DNA from: Candidatus Hodarchaeota archaeon
GTDB lineage: Archaea > Asgardarchaeota > Heimdallarchaeia > Hodarchaeales > Hodarchaeaceae
Direction: 5' to 3'
Assembly: GCA_016840035.1 (NCBI GenBank)
Contig: JAEOTC010000075.1
Span: 1 to 64,000, forward strand
DNA length: 64,000 nucleotides
Of this stretch, positions 52,766-61,251 are shown piece after piece. The stretch's first letter is position 1. Each line of letters begins with the position of its first letter. A program made the translations under genes and the position numbers. The notes beneath the pieces were generated by a model. The model did not search any database. It worked only from the letters and a program-made list of their open reading frames with translations, and had not been told where the DNA came from.

Positions 52766-53254
52766 TTACGTTTGAATTGATGCTAGGATCTCATAATAAT
52801 GTTGACAAGTAATACGAATTTGCTTGAGTTGCTCATTACTTAATCGCTGGTTCGTTAAATGTTGAGATAAAAGAAATTCAAATGTATTGGCAATGTTCTC
52901 CTCTTCTAATAGTAAAAATTGGGTTAAGACTTCAGCCATTTGGTGGTACACTACCAGATAGGCTGTTCCAATACCTGGAATTAGAAAAAACTTGGTTAAT
53001 GCAAATATTTCTACTTCATGGTTTGTATGACGACTCTCCCAAATAAGTGGAAGGAAGTTCCATCCGATGTCCTCCAGATTATTTTTTGCAGCTAGGATCT
53101 TTATTAACAGATCCCAAGAAGAAATTTCTGCATGCCATGTGGAGCCGCTCCAAAGAACCTCTGGCCTTTTATTGTATTCTATCACGGCGAAAACTAATCC
53201 TAGGCCGTTTAGGGCTTTTGTTTCAGTTTTTTTTGAGGACATGGGGTAAATCAT
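52766..53254 (-). CDS. Possible longin-like small protein
   Basis: 162 aa, soluble. The predicted order of elements is two strands (GLVFAVIEYN, PEVLWSG), a helix (SSWDLLIKILAAKNN), three strands (WNFLPLIWES, HEVEIFALTKFFLIPG, GTAYLVVYH) and two long helices (MAEVLTQFLLLEEENIANTFEFLL-like and the C-terminal EQLKQIRITCQHYYEILASI). This beta-beta-alpha-beta-beta-beta-alpha-alpha order is that of longin domains, which with Roadblock proteins regulate small GTPases in Asgard archaea and eukaryotes. The assignment is by topology only; no sequence motif proves it. Confidence 0.45.
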   Translation of the reverse strand: MIYPMSSKKTETKALNGLGLVFAVIEYNKRPEVLWSGSTWHAEISSWDLLIKILAAKNNLEDIGWNFLPLIWESRHTNHEVEIFALTKFFLIPGIGTAYLVVYHQMAEVLTQFLLLEEENIANTFEFLLSQHLTNQRLSNEQLKQIRITCQHYYEILASIQT

Positions 53255-53603
53255 TCTACATTAGAGGCTCCTTGTTAAAAAACTCTTTTATTTAAGGTGA
53301 AGGGAAAAATACTCACACTTACGATTAGCGATATCTGTATTCTTAATTTTCAAGAAGATTCTAAAAAAAAAAAAGATTCGAGAGTTGCTTCAGGATTAAG
53401 TATTGTGCTAGAAAAGGCTGAAAATCAGTAAATACTTCCTCATATCTTTTTCTTTCATTTCAAGTTAAAACGTTCAAACAATTAAACCTTCAATTAATTA
53501 CATTCAATACTTTTTTAGGAATCAAAGATAAAGTGACCTTTTTTCATCAAAAGTCTTTTAACTTAGGTTTATTCCTCTTGGTAAACCCACAATTTATGAT
53601 TCT
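53255..53603. other. Intergenic region, 349 bases, divergent
   Basis: AT-rich gap between the minus-strand longin-like gene and the plus-strand acylase gene. It must carry both promoters. A run of twelve A lies at 53363-53374. A GTG-started frame of 44 codons (53297-53431) spans that run but has no supporting signal. No RNA gene or repeat is evident. Confidence 0.5.
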
Positions 53604-53618
53604 TTGAGGTTCCAAAAG

Positions 53619-56324
53619 ATGGATATATTTGCTGAAACTGAACGTAGTCCACTAGTTAAACTTGGTATGTCACTTATACCCGTTGTACTCATTATAATAG
53701 TGTTTTCAACCCCATTGGGATTAGTTCCACCAATAGGAGGATTGATCAATCCAAATGGAGGGATTTGGGATGTATCAACCTATGCAGAACATGGGAGTAA
53801 GACTTTAACGATTCCAAATGTAGACCAGGAAGTCATATGTTATTACGATGAATGGGGAATTCCCCATATCTTTGCTGAAACTGATTCTGATATGTTTTTC
53901 ACAATTGGATATGTACATGCTCGTGATCGCTTGTTTCAACTCGAAATGGTTAGACGCCTCTACACTGGACGTCTTTCAGAATTAGTTGGAGAAGCAGCAA
54001 TATCAGCTGATATCCGAATGAGGAATTTATGTCTGGATAGGGCAGCTAATATAACTTGGAACCTTATGCGTCAAGATAGTGCGAGTAGTGAAGTGGTTGT
54101 TGCCTTAGAAAGATATGCTGAAGGAATCAATTACTATATTGATCATTTATCACCTCATGAATTGCCTTTAGAGTTTAGACTTCTCAATACGAAACCTAGT
54201 CATTGGTTACCTCATTACACAATAGGTTATGGTAAATATATGTCAATGGGCTTAGCTCATGATGGATTTCGTGATTTTACTGTTGCATTGTTGGCATCAC
54301 ATTTCTCTGAATCAGAGATGCTGGAGCTTTTTCCAATTAATAATACAGTAGGAGTAATTCCAGTTTTACCAAATTATGGATCTTATCCATCACCCCCAAC
54401 TCCACCTGGTAATAGTAGTCCTCAAATAAATTCAAGAAATTCTGATATTGGTTCCTCATTACCAGTTGAGGTAATAAATAGCATGCTAACGATAATTGAG
54501 AGTAGTGAAACTGCGGGGCGAGTCACAATTAACGATGGTTATACTGTCGATGATTACCTGAACATTTTTGATACAATCCTGGGCAGCAATAATTGGGTGA
54601 TAAATGGGAGTATTTCTGAAACAGGTTATCCAATCCTAGCCAACGATATGCATTTACAACTAGTTATGCCAGGAGTTTGGTATGAAATTCAGCATGCATC
54701 AAAAGAATCGGACACAAATGTATATGGATTTTCGTTTGTGGGCGCACCCGGGGTAATAGCTGGTCACAGTAAACATGCTAGTTGGGGATTTACAAATGTG
54801 GGGGCAGATGTAGTCGATTATTTTTATTATACTGTTTCAGCAGACGGTTCACAATATTTAAACGGGAGTACATGGGAAGATTTCCAAATTGTCACTGAGA
54901 AGATCCCTGTTTGGGGAGCAGCGGATCATGAGTTCACATTACGATTTACAGGACACGGTCCCGTTCTTTCTCCTGATATCAGTTCACATGTTGAGGCATT
55001 GGACTTAACTCCTATTGCTATGCGGTGGACGGGTCATGATGATTTAATGTATGGGAAACCCGATTATCTATTCAGAGCTGTATTCAATTTCTGGACATCA
55101 CAAACTTTAGCTGATTTCGCAGAAGCACAGCGAGATTGGGCAATTCCTGGACAGAATTTCGTCGTTGCTACAAGAGACAATCATATAGCTATTCGACCAG
55201 TCGCTAACTATCCCATTCGACCAGAGGGGAATTGGGGAAGACAGCCTGTAAACGGCTCCAATCCCAGTAACGATTGGATTGGATACATTCCATTTGAAGA
55301 ACTAGCTGTATGTGAAGATCCTTCTCAACAGTTCTTAACTTCAACAAATCAGAAAACAACTGGTCCAGACTATCCCTACTTCATGGGAAGCTTTTTTGCT
55401 CCCGGGTACCGTAGTCGAAGCATTACAAGGTTGATTCAAGAAAAAATTGGTGAGAAAGAGGAGATCTCTGTTGAGGATATGCAGAGATTCCAATCAGATA
55501 TTGTGGATACGAGTGTGGAGGCTTTCCAACCTGTATGGGGTAATATCGATACGAAAGGAAATACAACCCTACAAACAGCTCTGGATTATTTGAATGAATG
55601 GGGTGGATCTGAATATCGTTTCGGAGAAATGCATAAGGATTTAGTTGCTCCTACAATATATACAGAATGGTTAGAGTTTTTCCGGTATAATACCTTTGCA
55701 GATGAATTCTCTGATGCCCATGAAAGAGTAAACACAACATTTCCTCAAGATCACACGTTAGAAAATATGACACTTTATAATCAGTCAGTTAAATGGTTTG
55801 ATGACATCTCCACTCCTCAAGTTGAGACAATAGAAGATATTGCTTATCAATCTCTCGTGGATGCAGTGAACTTCTTAGTTACCCCTTATGGTCTTGATAC
55901 TGCAAACATGGACAACTGGTTATATGGATCTTATCATACACTGTTTCCCTTACACTTGACTGAACTAGGACCCTTTAATGCTGGACCTTATCCTTTTCAT
56001 GGGAATGGTTATACACTAGCCGCTGCTAATGGGCGGACAGTACATCATGGAGCCTCTGAGAGAGCTGTGTATGACCTTGATCCAGCTAAAAGTAATTTAC
56101 CTCATGCTTGGACATCGATTCCCTCAGGACAGAACGGAAATCCACTTTCGAGACATTATAAGGATCAACTTGAGACACTTTACATTGTTAGGACTGATGA
56201 TCGCTTTGGATATCACGTTGCGTATTTCTATATGTCTGCTGTAGATTTTAAAGAAGCTGCTACTGAATCTAAATCCGACTTGTTCTATATTGAAAGCACC
56301 TTGACATTTAAACCAGGAGGATAA
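53619..56324 (+). CDS. Penicillin-acylase-family Ntn hydrolase, secreted
   Basis: 901 aa from the ATG at 53619, nine bases after GAGG; a TTG at 53604 is in frame. A N-terminal hydrophobic anchor (LGMSLIPVVLIIIVFSTPLG) indicates export. The alpha-chain signature is WGIPHIFAETDSDMFFTIGYVHARDRLFQLEMVRR. Self-cleavage is expected before Ser323 in ILGSNNWVINGS, giving a beta chain with N-terminal Ser; ILANDMHL and the later Asn/Arg residues follow the family. Members hydrolyse amide bonds of beta-lactams, acyl-homoserine lactones or acylated peptides and lipids. The natural substrate here is unknown. A small membrane protein follows after 3 bases. Confidence 0.9.
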   Translation: MDIFAETERSPLVKLGMSLIPVVLIIIVFSTPLGLVPPIGGLINPNGGIWDVSTYAEHGSKTLTIPNVDQEVICYYDEWGIPHIFAETDSDMFFTIGYVHARDRLFQLEMVRRLYTGRLSELVGEAAISADIRMRNLCLDRAANITWNLMRQDSASSEVVVALERYAEGINYYIDHLSPHELPLEFRLLNTKPSHWLPHYTIGYGKYMSMGLAHDGFRDFTVALLASHFSESEMLELFPINNTVGVIPVLPNYGSYPSPPTPPGNSSPQINSRNSDIGSSLPVEVINSMLTIIESSETAGRVTINDGYTVDDYLNIFDTILGSNNWVINGSISETGYPILANDMHLQLVMPGVWYEIQHASKESDTNVYGFSFVGAPGVIAGHSKHASWGFTNVGADVVDYFYYTVSADGSQYLNGSTWEDFQIVTEKIPVWGAADHEFTLRFTGHGPVLSPDISSHVEALDLTPIAMRWTGHDDLMYGKPDYLFRAVFNFWTSQTLADFAEAQRDWAIPGQNFVVATRDNHIAIRPVANYPIRPEGNWGRQPVNGSNPSNDWIGYIPFEELAVCEDPSQQFLTSTNQKTTGPDYPYFMGSFFAPGYRSRSITRLIQEKIGEKEEISVEDMQRFQSDIVDTSVEAFQPVWGNIDTKGNTTLQTALDYLNEWGGSEYRFGEMHKDLVAPTIYTEWLEFFRYNTFADEFSDAHERVNTTFPQDHTLENMTLYNQSVKWFDDISTPQVETIEDIAYQSLVDAVNFLVTPYGLDTANMDNWLYGSYHTLFPLHLTELGPFNAGPYPFHGNGYTLAAANGRTVHHGASERAVYDLDPAKSNLPHAWTSIPSGQNGNPLSRHYKDQLETLYIVRTDDRFGYHVAYFYMSAVDFKEAATESKSDLFYIESTLTFKPGG

Positions 56325-56327
56325 AAA

Positions 56328-56750
56328 ATGAGTATTACAAAAGAATCAATTAAGGAAAATATTACCCAACTACTTCCCTATCGATATTATATTGGAATTG
56401 CAGTAACAACTGTCGGTTTATGGATTGAATTAGTTTTTTTCCCCTTCTGGCAACTCTATTTTCTTCCCGCCGTTTTTGGCGGATTGATTGTTAATGAAAA
56501 AGCCAAACGTGGTTTTTCAGCTGGATTCTTTGGAATGCTGGGAGCTTTATTAATTTACATGAACGTTACTCTAATATCAGGAATAGAGGCTGTCGAAGTA
56601 TTAATGGGAGCAGCAATTGGATTTTCTGGTTTAGGTATAATTGCTCATGTACTATTTCTCTTAATTTTAGCTGCTTTTTCTGGCTTTGGTGGAATAATTG
56701 GTGTATATATCTATCCTTTTGTTCCTTTTTACGAATATTTCGATAAGTGA
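56328..56750 (+). CDS. Small membrane protein downstream of acylase
   Basis: 140 aa with three to four hydrophobic segments (about residues 18-50, 60-80 and 88-130). The start lies 3 bases after the acylase stop, with AGGAGG inside the end of the acylase gene, so the two are cotranslated. No family recognised. It may help anchor or export the acylase. Confidence 0.6.
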   Translation: MSITKESIKENITQLLPYRYYIGIAVTTVGLWIELVFFPFWQLYFLPAVFGGLIVNEKAKRGFSAGFFGMLGALLIYMNVTLISGIEAVEVLMGAAIGFSGLGIIAHVLFLLILAAFSGFGGIIGVYIYPFVPFYEYFDK

Positions 56751-56763
56751 ATGCTCATCCTTA

Positions 56764-56790
56764 GAGAGAAGCTCACTTCTCTTATTTTTT
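56764..56790 (+). terminator. Stem-loop terminator
   Basis: AGAGAAG (56765-56771) and CTTCTCT (56776-56782) form a perfect 7-bp stem with a CTCA loop, followed by TATTTTTTC. It lies 15 bases after the small membrane-protein stop. It is the clearest bacterial-looking terminator in the window. Confidence 0.7.
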
Positions 56791-56868
56791 CTGCAGTACG
56801 AAAATTATTTACCAACGTTATAAGACTCGGACTTAAACATTAAATTCTGAGATTAATGGTGTGGAATC

Positions 56869-58182
56869 ATGTCAGTCGAGATTCGAGACAGTATCATCAA
56901 AAAGATGGAAAAAATTGGTTCAAAATATCTATTATTACAATTTACAGGGGCCGACGGTAATTTAAAAGGGGTAGAATTATCTAAACGGGCTTTTAGTAAG
57001 ATTGAACAAGTCGGTGTCGATGGATCGTCGATTGGTTTTCTCAGAACCAAACGTTCAGATATGATCATCGTACCAGATCCATCTACCGTAACACGAGTAC
57101 CATGGCAAGAAAAAACCGCTTGCGTCTTCTGTGATTTGCGAAGTACTGGCACTCATGAGAGAATTGCTACCGATCCAAGAGGAATACTTTCAGAAGTTAA
57201 TCGTTCCCTATTTGAAGAATTTAATGCAAACTACTACGCACGACCAGAAATGGAATTTTATGTCTTGGATTCTGAGTATAAACCAGTTGACACTGCAACA
57301 TATATGGCATTACCTCCACGCGATCGTGGCTATTTTGTTCGAAAAATGATTATTGAAACCTTAGAACTTGTTAATTTGCCTTTTAAAACGTTCCATTCCG
57401 AAGTTGGAAAATCCCAGCATGAAATAGAATTTCAGGCCCTACCTGCGGTAGCTGCTGCAGATGGTGTCCAGATGTTTAAGCAAATTTCCAAGATGGTAGC
57501 ATTAAATCAGACAGAAGGTTTTATCATAACATTCATGCCAAAACCCTTCATTGATGATGCAGGTAATGGAATGCATGTCCATCAAATGGTGAAAGGTGAA
57601 AAATCAGATCTTTTTAAAGAAAGTGACGGAGAAATTTCTGAATTTGCTCTTCATTTTATTGCTGGCCAGCTTAAACATGCGAAAGAGATAGCAGCTATCA
57701 CTAACCCTATAGTAAACTCCTATCGCCGACTGGTACCAGGTATAGAGGCCCCTGTTTATATTACGTGGGGGATTGCCAATCGAACAGCACTCATTAGAGT
57801 ACCTGGATACGAATCAGGCCGACTTGAATTTCGTGCTGCGGATGCTGCAAGTAATATTTATTTCTCATTAGCCCTGCTATTAGCGGCTGGTTTAGAGGGA
57901 GTAAGGAAAAAACTGGAACCCCCAGCTCCTGCGGATTTTGATGCTGATTTATTAACGCCTAATGAACTCAAAGAAAAAAATGTCGATCTTCTTCCTCGTA
58001 CGCTTATTGATGCCCTGGAAAAATTCAAACAAAGCAAATTAACTAAATCAGTTCTCGGAAAGGATCTTCATCAAGAATTCTATGAAGCTAGAAAGTTGGA
58101 ATGGGAGCAGTTTACAAGTCAGTACAGTTTTGAGAAGAAAGAGATCACTCCCTGGGAAATTGACCGCTATATCGATTGCTAA
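56869..58182 (+). CDS. glnA: Glutamine synthetase family protein (GS-I type)
   Basis: 437 aa, the length of archaeal GS-I. Motifs: GVDGSSIGFLRTKRSDM in the beta-grasp domain, ARPEMEFYVLD (metal Glu), SQHEIEFQALPAV (metal Glu), GNGMHVHQMV (metal His) and NSYRRLVPGIEAPVYITWG. The C-terminal site reads GRLEFRAADAASNIYFS, where classical enzymes have a Pro-Asp-Pro-type stretch and NPY. There is no adenylylation-site loop. It most likely forms glutamine from glutamate and ammonia with ATP, but a gamma-glutamyl-amine ligase cannot be excluded. It stands alone after a terminator; convergent with the amidohydrolase gene. Confidence 0.88.
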   Translation: MSVEIRDSIIKKMEKIGSKYLLLQFTGADGNLKGVELSKRAFSKIEQVGVDGSSIGFLRTKRSDMIIVPDPSTVTRVPWQEKTACVFCDLRSTGTHERIATDPRGILSEVNRSLFEEFNANYYARPEMEFYVLDSEYKPVDTATYMALPPRDRGYFVRKMIIETLELVNLPFKTFHSEVGKSQHEIEFQALPAVAAADGVQMFKQISKMVALNQTEGFIITFMPKPFIDDAGNGMHVHQMVKGEKSDLFKESDGEISEFALHFIAGQLKHAKEIAAITNPIVNSYRRLVPGIEAPVYITWGIANRTALIRVPGYESGRLEFRAADAASNIYFSLALLLAAGLEGVRKKLEPPAPADFDADLLTPNELKEKNVDLLPRTLIDALEKFKQSKLTKSVLGKDLHQEFYEARKLEWEQFTSQYSFEKKEITPWEIDRYIDC

Positions 58183-58222
58183 ATCATTATTACTACTCAT
58201 AACAGTTGATTCTTGATAGTTT

Positions 58223-59515
58223 CTAACTGTTTAGAAGTTCTGGTATCTGCGATTCAATCTCATTCAATATACTCTTCTCGTCCAACGTGAAAACATTTCG
58301 CTCATGCATTAGCAACTGTCCATTCACTATCAGAGAGTGGGTGTCACTTCCATTAGCTGCATAAACAAGAGAAGAAATGATATTGTGAATTGGTTGAAGA
58401 TGAGGTGTGTTGAAATCGACTACAACAAGGTCTGCATAATTTCCCACCTTGATTAATGATTCTGGATGGAAATATTTCCGAAATGACCAGTGAGTATCTT
58501 CTAGTACTTCTTCAGCAGGGTAAATGGCGGGATCCCATCGTGCAAATGAAACCATATTCACAGCCTCCCGCATTTCTCGAAATAGATCCAAAGTATTATT
58601 TGAGGCTGTTCCATCTGTTCCTAATGCTACTACAGCTCCGGCTTTTCTTAATTCAGGGATTGGAGTCACACCGCCATAGGCTAATTTCTGAGCTGAAGCA
58701 GGACACCAAGCAACCATTGCATTATGTTTTCCCAAAATTTCTACTTCTCTTTGGGTAATCCATGCGCAATGAGCTACTACCTCTTTTGTACCTTCTTGGA
58801 AAAATCCTATTTGATCTAGTCGTTCGACTGGTGGCACTCCATGTTTTTCCTCACAATCTAATACTTCTTTTCTTGTTTCTGAGGCATGAATTGAGATCGG
58901 AATATTGTGTTTTGCAGCCAGATCTTTGGATTGCAATAAATACTCTTCTTCTACCGTGGTTGGTGAATGAGGAGCGATAGCAGCGTTTAGTAGCGGGGAG
59001 GATTTTACATCTTTCAGTAATTGTTCAAAATCCTTTAATTGGGATTCTAATCCTCCTTGGTTAACAAATGCACTTGGTAATAATCCTGCCCCTAGCCATC
59101 CACGTAAACCTGCGTGTTTGATTACTTTCCCAATAACGGTTTCTTGAAAATAAAAATCGAAAGCTCCCCCTGATCCTGCTTTTATTGCTTCTAAACAAGC
59201 TAGTTTAGTTCCAAGATCGATCCATTTGGCATCAAATTTCCCTTCAATAGCCCAAATGTCAGCTAACCATTCGTATAGTACTTTATTATCGGAATATCCT
59301 CGTAAAAGAGTCATAGGAAGATGGGTATGGCTATTGACAGCAGGTGGCAATACAACAAGATTTTTTCCTTCAATCACATATTCAGGGGATGGTAATTTAG
59401 CCCCTGGAGATATCTGAGTAATTCGATTATCTTCAATAGTGATATTTGTTTGTTTATGTTTGAACCCTTCCTGTGGATCTGAAATTAAGGTGATTTCTTT
59501 GAGTAGAATTTCCAT
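58223..59515 (-). CDS. Amidohydrolase, MTA/SAH deaminase (MtaD/TrzN-like)
   Basis: 430 aa. Signatures: VNSHTHLPMTLLRGYSDN (HxH metal site and substrate loop), the helical LYEWLADIWAIE, ISIHASETRKEV (His and Glu), VVAHCAWITQREVE (His) and ALGTDGTASNNTLDL (Asp). These match 5-methylthioadenosine/S-adenosylhomocysteine deaminases and the related chlorohydrolases. The likely reaction is hydrolytic deamination of an adenosine-type compound. An Asgard archaeon would use it in SAH/MTA recycling; exact substrate unproven. Confidence 0.88.
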   Translation of the reverse strand: MEILLKEITLISDPQEGFKHKQTNITIEDNRITQISPGAKLPSPEYVIEGKNLVVLPPAVNSHTHLPMTLLRGYSDNKVLYEWLADIWAIEGKFDAKWIDLGTKLACLEAIKAGSGGAFDFYFQETVIGKVIKHAGLRGWLGAGLLPSAFVNQGGLESQLKDFEQLLKDVKSSPLLNAAIAPHSPTTVEEEYLLQSKDLAAKHNIPISIHASETRKEVLDCEEKHGVPPVERLDQIGFFQEGTKEVVAHCAWITQREVEILGKHNAMVAWCPASAQKLAYGGVTPIPELRKAGAVVALGTDGTASNNTLDLFREMREAVNMVSFARWDPAIYPAEEVLEDTHWSFRKYFHPESLIKVGNYADLVVVDFNTPHLQPIHNIISSLVYAANGSDTHSLIVNGQLLMHERNVFTLDEKSILNEIESQIPELLNS

Positions 59516-59691
59516 AGAAGGCGAATATTAACTTATACTTAAAACTCATTCGTTCTTGCAGAAGAGCATCCTTAGGGACGAAACACAAGCAATTACGTTT
59601 TTTGCGAATAAGCAACTTTAAAAAACGAGAATCATTCATATCCTATCTATCTTGATTCATTAGTAAGCGAAAAATCCAAAGGTGATATCAA

Positions 59692-61122
59692 TTGCAAGAA
59701 GTTCTATTTGGTAAAATTGTTGATCTTAAAAAGGCCGAAAAGGATGCTAAGGATGTTAAGTGGCAAACTAAATCAATGAAAAAACACATTGAAAAAGCAG
59801 GTATTAGAAAAAAGGGATTATTCTTACCTTTAGACGGGGAAGATGTCACAAAGGAGAATACTGACTTAGTTAAGGAATTTATGCCTGAAATAAGATTATC
59901 AGGTTTAGAATTACGATCAGAGAGAAAAAGTAAAGCTTGGGGAGGTTCATACTTTCGTGTGGTTGAGGAAAATAATAATCCAGATCATAAATGTATTCAA
60001 CATGTCTATGTATGGACAAAGCAACGTTTCTTCATCTCATTTTGGGTTACTGTCCTCCCACTGTTTATTCTTGGGATTATGGGTACATTAATTTACTCCT
60101 ACCTCTCATATCAAGCAGCGGTCATAAGCATTATCCTTATTGGTGCTTTATTCTTCATTCTAGGGTCCATCCAATTACTTAAAGCGTTTCGTGGATTGTC
60201 AAAAGGAGTATTCTATTTCAGCAATCAGCATCTATTTGTAGTCTTTGGTCTCGTAATGTGGTCTCTTCTGATTGAGATGTTTATGACGAAACCAACCAAT
60301 GAGGTTATAGAAGGTGCAGAAACATGGCATCCGGAGATTATCGGGTCGGATATCATTGAAGAATTTGTCACAAAAGAATATCCTCTTCGATTCAGTTATG
60401 TAGCGGCAATTTTCATCATTGCGGGTGTTCTTGCGTTATATTTCTGGTGGCGTGAACCTCCTTCGTTTACTCATGCTACCCATGCAATGGATTGGGCTCC
60501 ATTTTTCGTCTATATCAAGAAGGAAGGATCTGAGTGGAAAATTGACAAGGTTAAATATGATTCTTTCCATTATTATGCTGGCACACAAACTCTGAGAGAC
60601 TTGAAGAGGATAAAGGCAGTTAGTAGGGATGGAAAGCATCCAAGGTTTTCGATACCCAACTTTTGGCATTCGTTCGAACCTAAAATTTCAAGAGCTCCTT
60701 GGCTTACAGTTTTGTTGGGTCTTCTTCTGTTCGTTATTGCCCTTTTGTTAGCGTTTCTTTCCTTTACTCGTGGTGATGGAACGATAAATGCGACTACGAT
60801 AAGATTCGTCATAGTTCCTATACTTCTCTTTCTTGGTGCATATCTAGCATTTTCAAAATGGCCCACAACTCTGGTAGATAAGAACATAAATTACTCCGAC
60901 AATATTTACCATATCACTGACACAAAACTAAACATTTTCTGGAACTTGAAAGGTGAAGAGCCCTCTTTCAAAGTAAGATCAAAATTCCAAGATCCTTTTA
61001 TGGAAGATGAACATTTTAGCTCTTTCAGAGATGATCTTGAGCAGATTATGCTCTACTCCGTTCTACCCAAAATCAGAGAGCTGGAACAACTTTCTCAAGA
61101 GGACTTTTTCAGGAAAATCTAA
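59692..61122 (+). CDS. Six-helix membrane protein, unknown function
   Basis: 476 aa from TTG 59692 with a weak GGTGAT upstream; the next Met is residue 29. The N-terminal 110 residues are charged and cytosolic. Hydrophobic segments lie at about 112-132, 138-160, 180-200, 228-248, 343-364 and 370-390. Two soluble parts between and after them are rich in aromatic and charged residues (FFVYIKKEGSEWKIDKVKYD; FSSFRDDLEQIMLYSVLPKI). No motif for transport or catalysis is evident, and I do not recognise the family. Confidence 0.65.
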   Translation: MQEVLFGKIVDLKKAEKDAKDVKWQTKSMKKHIEKAGIRKKGLFLPLDGEDVTKENTDLVKEFMPEIRLSGLELRSERKSKAWGGSYFRVVEENNNPDHKCIQHVYVWTKQRFFISFWVTVLPLFILGIMGTLIYSYLSYQAAVISIILIGALFFILGSIQLLKAFRGLSKGVFYFSNQHLFVVFGLVMWSLLIEMFMTKPTNEVIEGAETWHPEIIGSDIIEEFVTKEYPLRFSYVAAIFIIAGVLALYFWWREPPSFTHATHAMDWAPFFVYIKKEGSEWKIDKVKYDSFHYYAGTQTLRDLKRIKAVSRDGKHPRFSIPNFWHSFEPKISRAPWLTVLLGLLLFVIALLLAFLSFTRGDGTINATTIRFVIVPILLFLGAYLAFSKWPTTLVDKNINYSDNIYHITDTKLNIFWNLKGEEPSFKVRSKFQDPFMEDEHFSSFRDDLEQIMLYSVLPKIRELEQLSQEDFFRKI

Positions 61123-61127
61123 CCTTT

Positions 61128-61193
61128 CCAGTTTTCATTTTCTTTTCTCCTTTTCTTTTTTCATCTTCCTCTCTGGATTTCTTTTTAACCCAA
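61128..61193 (+). terminator. Pyrimidine-rich terminator region
   Basis: Several T-runs of four to six bases in a nearly pure pyrimidine stretch follow the membrane-protein stop. No hairpin is seen. This is the U-tract type of archaeal terminator. Confidence 0.45.
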
Positions 61194-61251
61194 GGAATAA
61201 AGAGTTAGTTTCGCTGTTGATTAACCTTCTTCTATTCTAGATGTGATCTGT

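Noticed and set aside
53297-53431. 44-aa ORF across the twelve-A run
   Set aside because: No Shine-Dalgarno, low-complexity Lys run, no recognisable similarity; likely chance in AT-rich gap.
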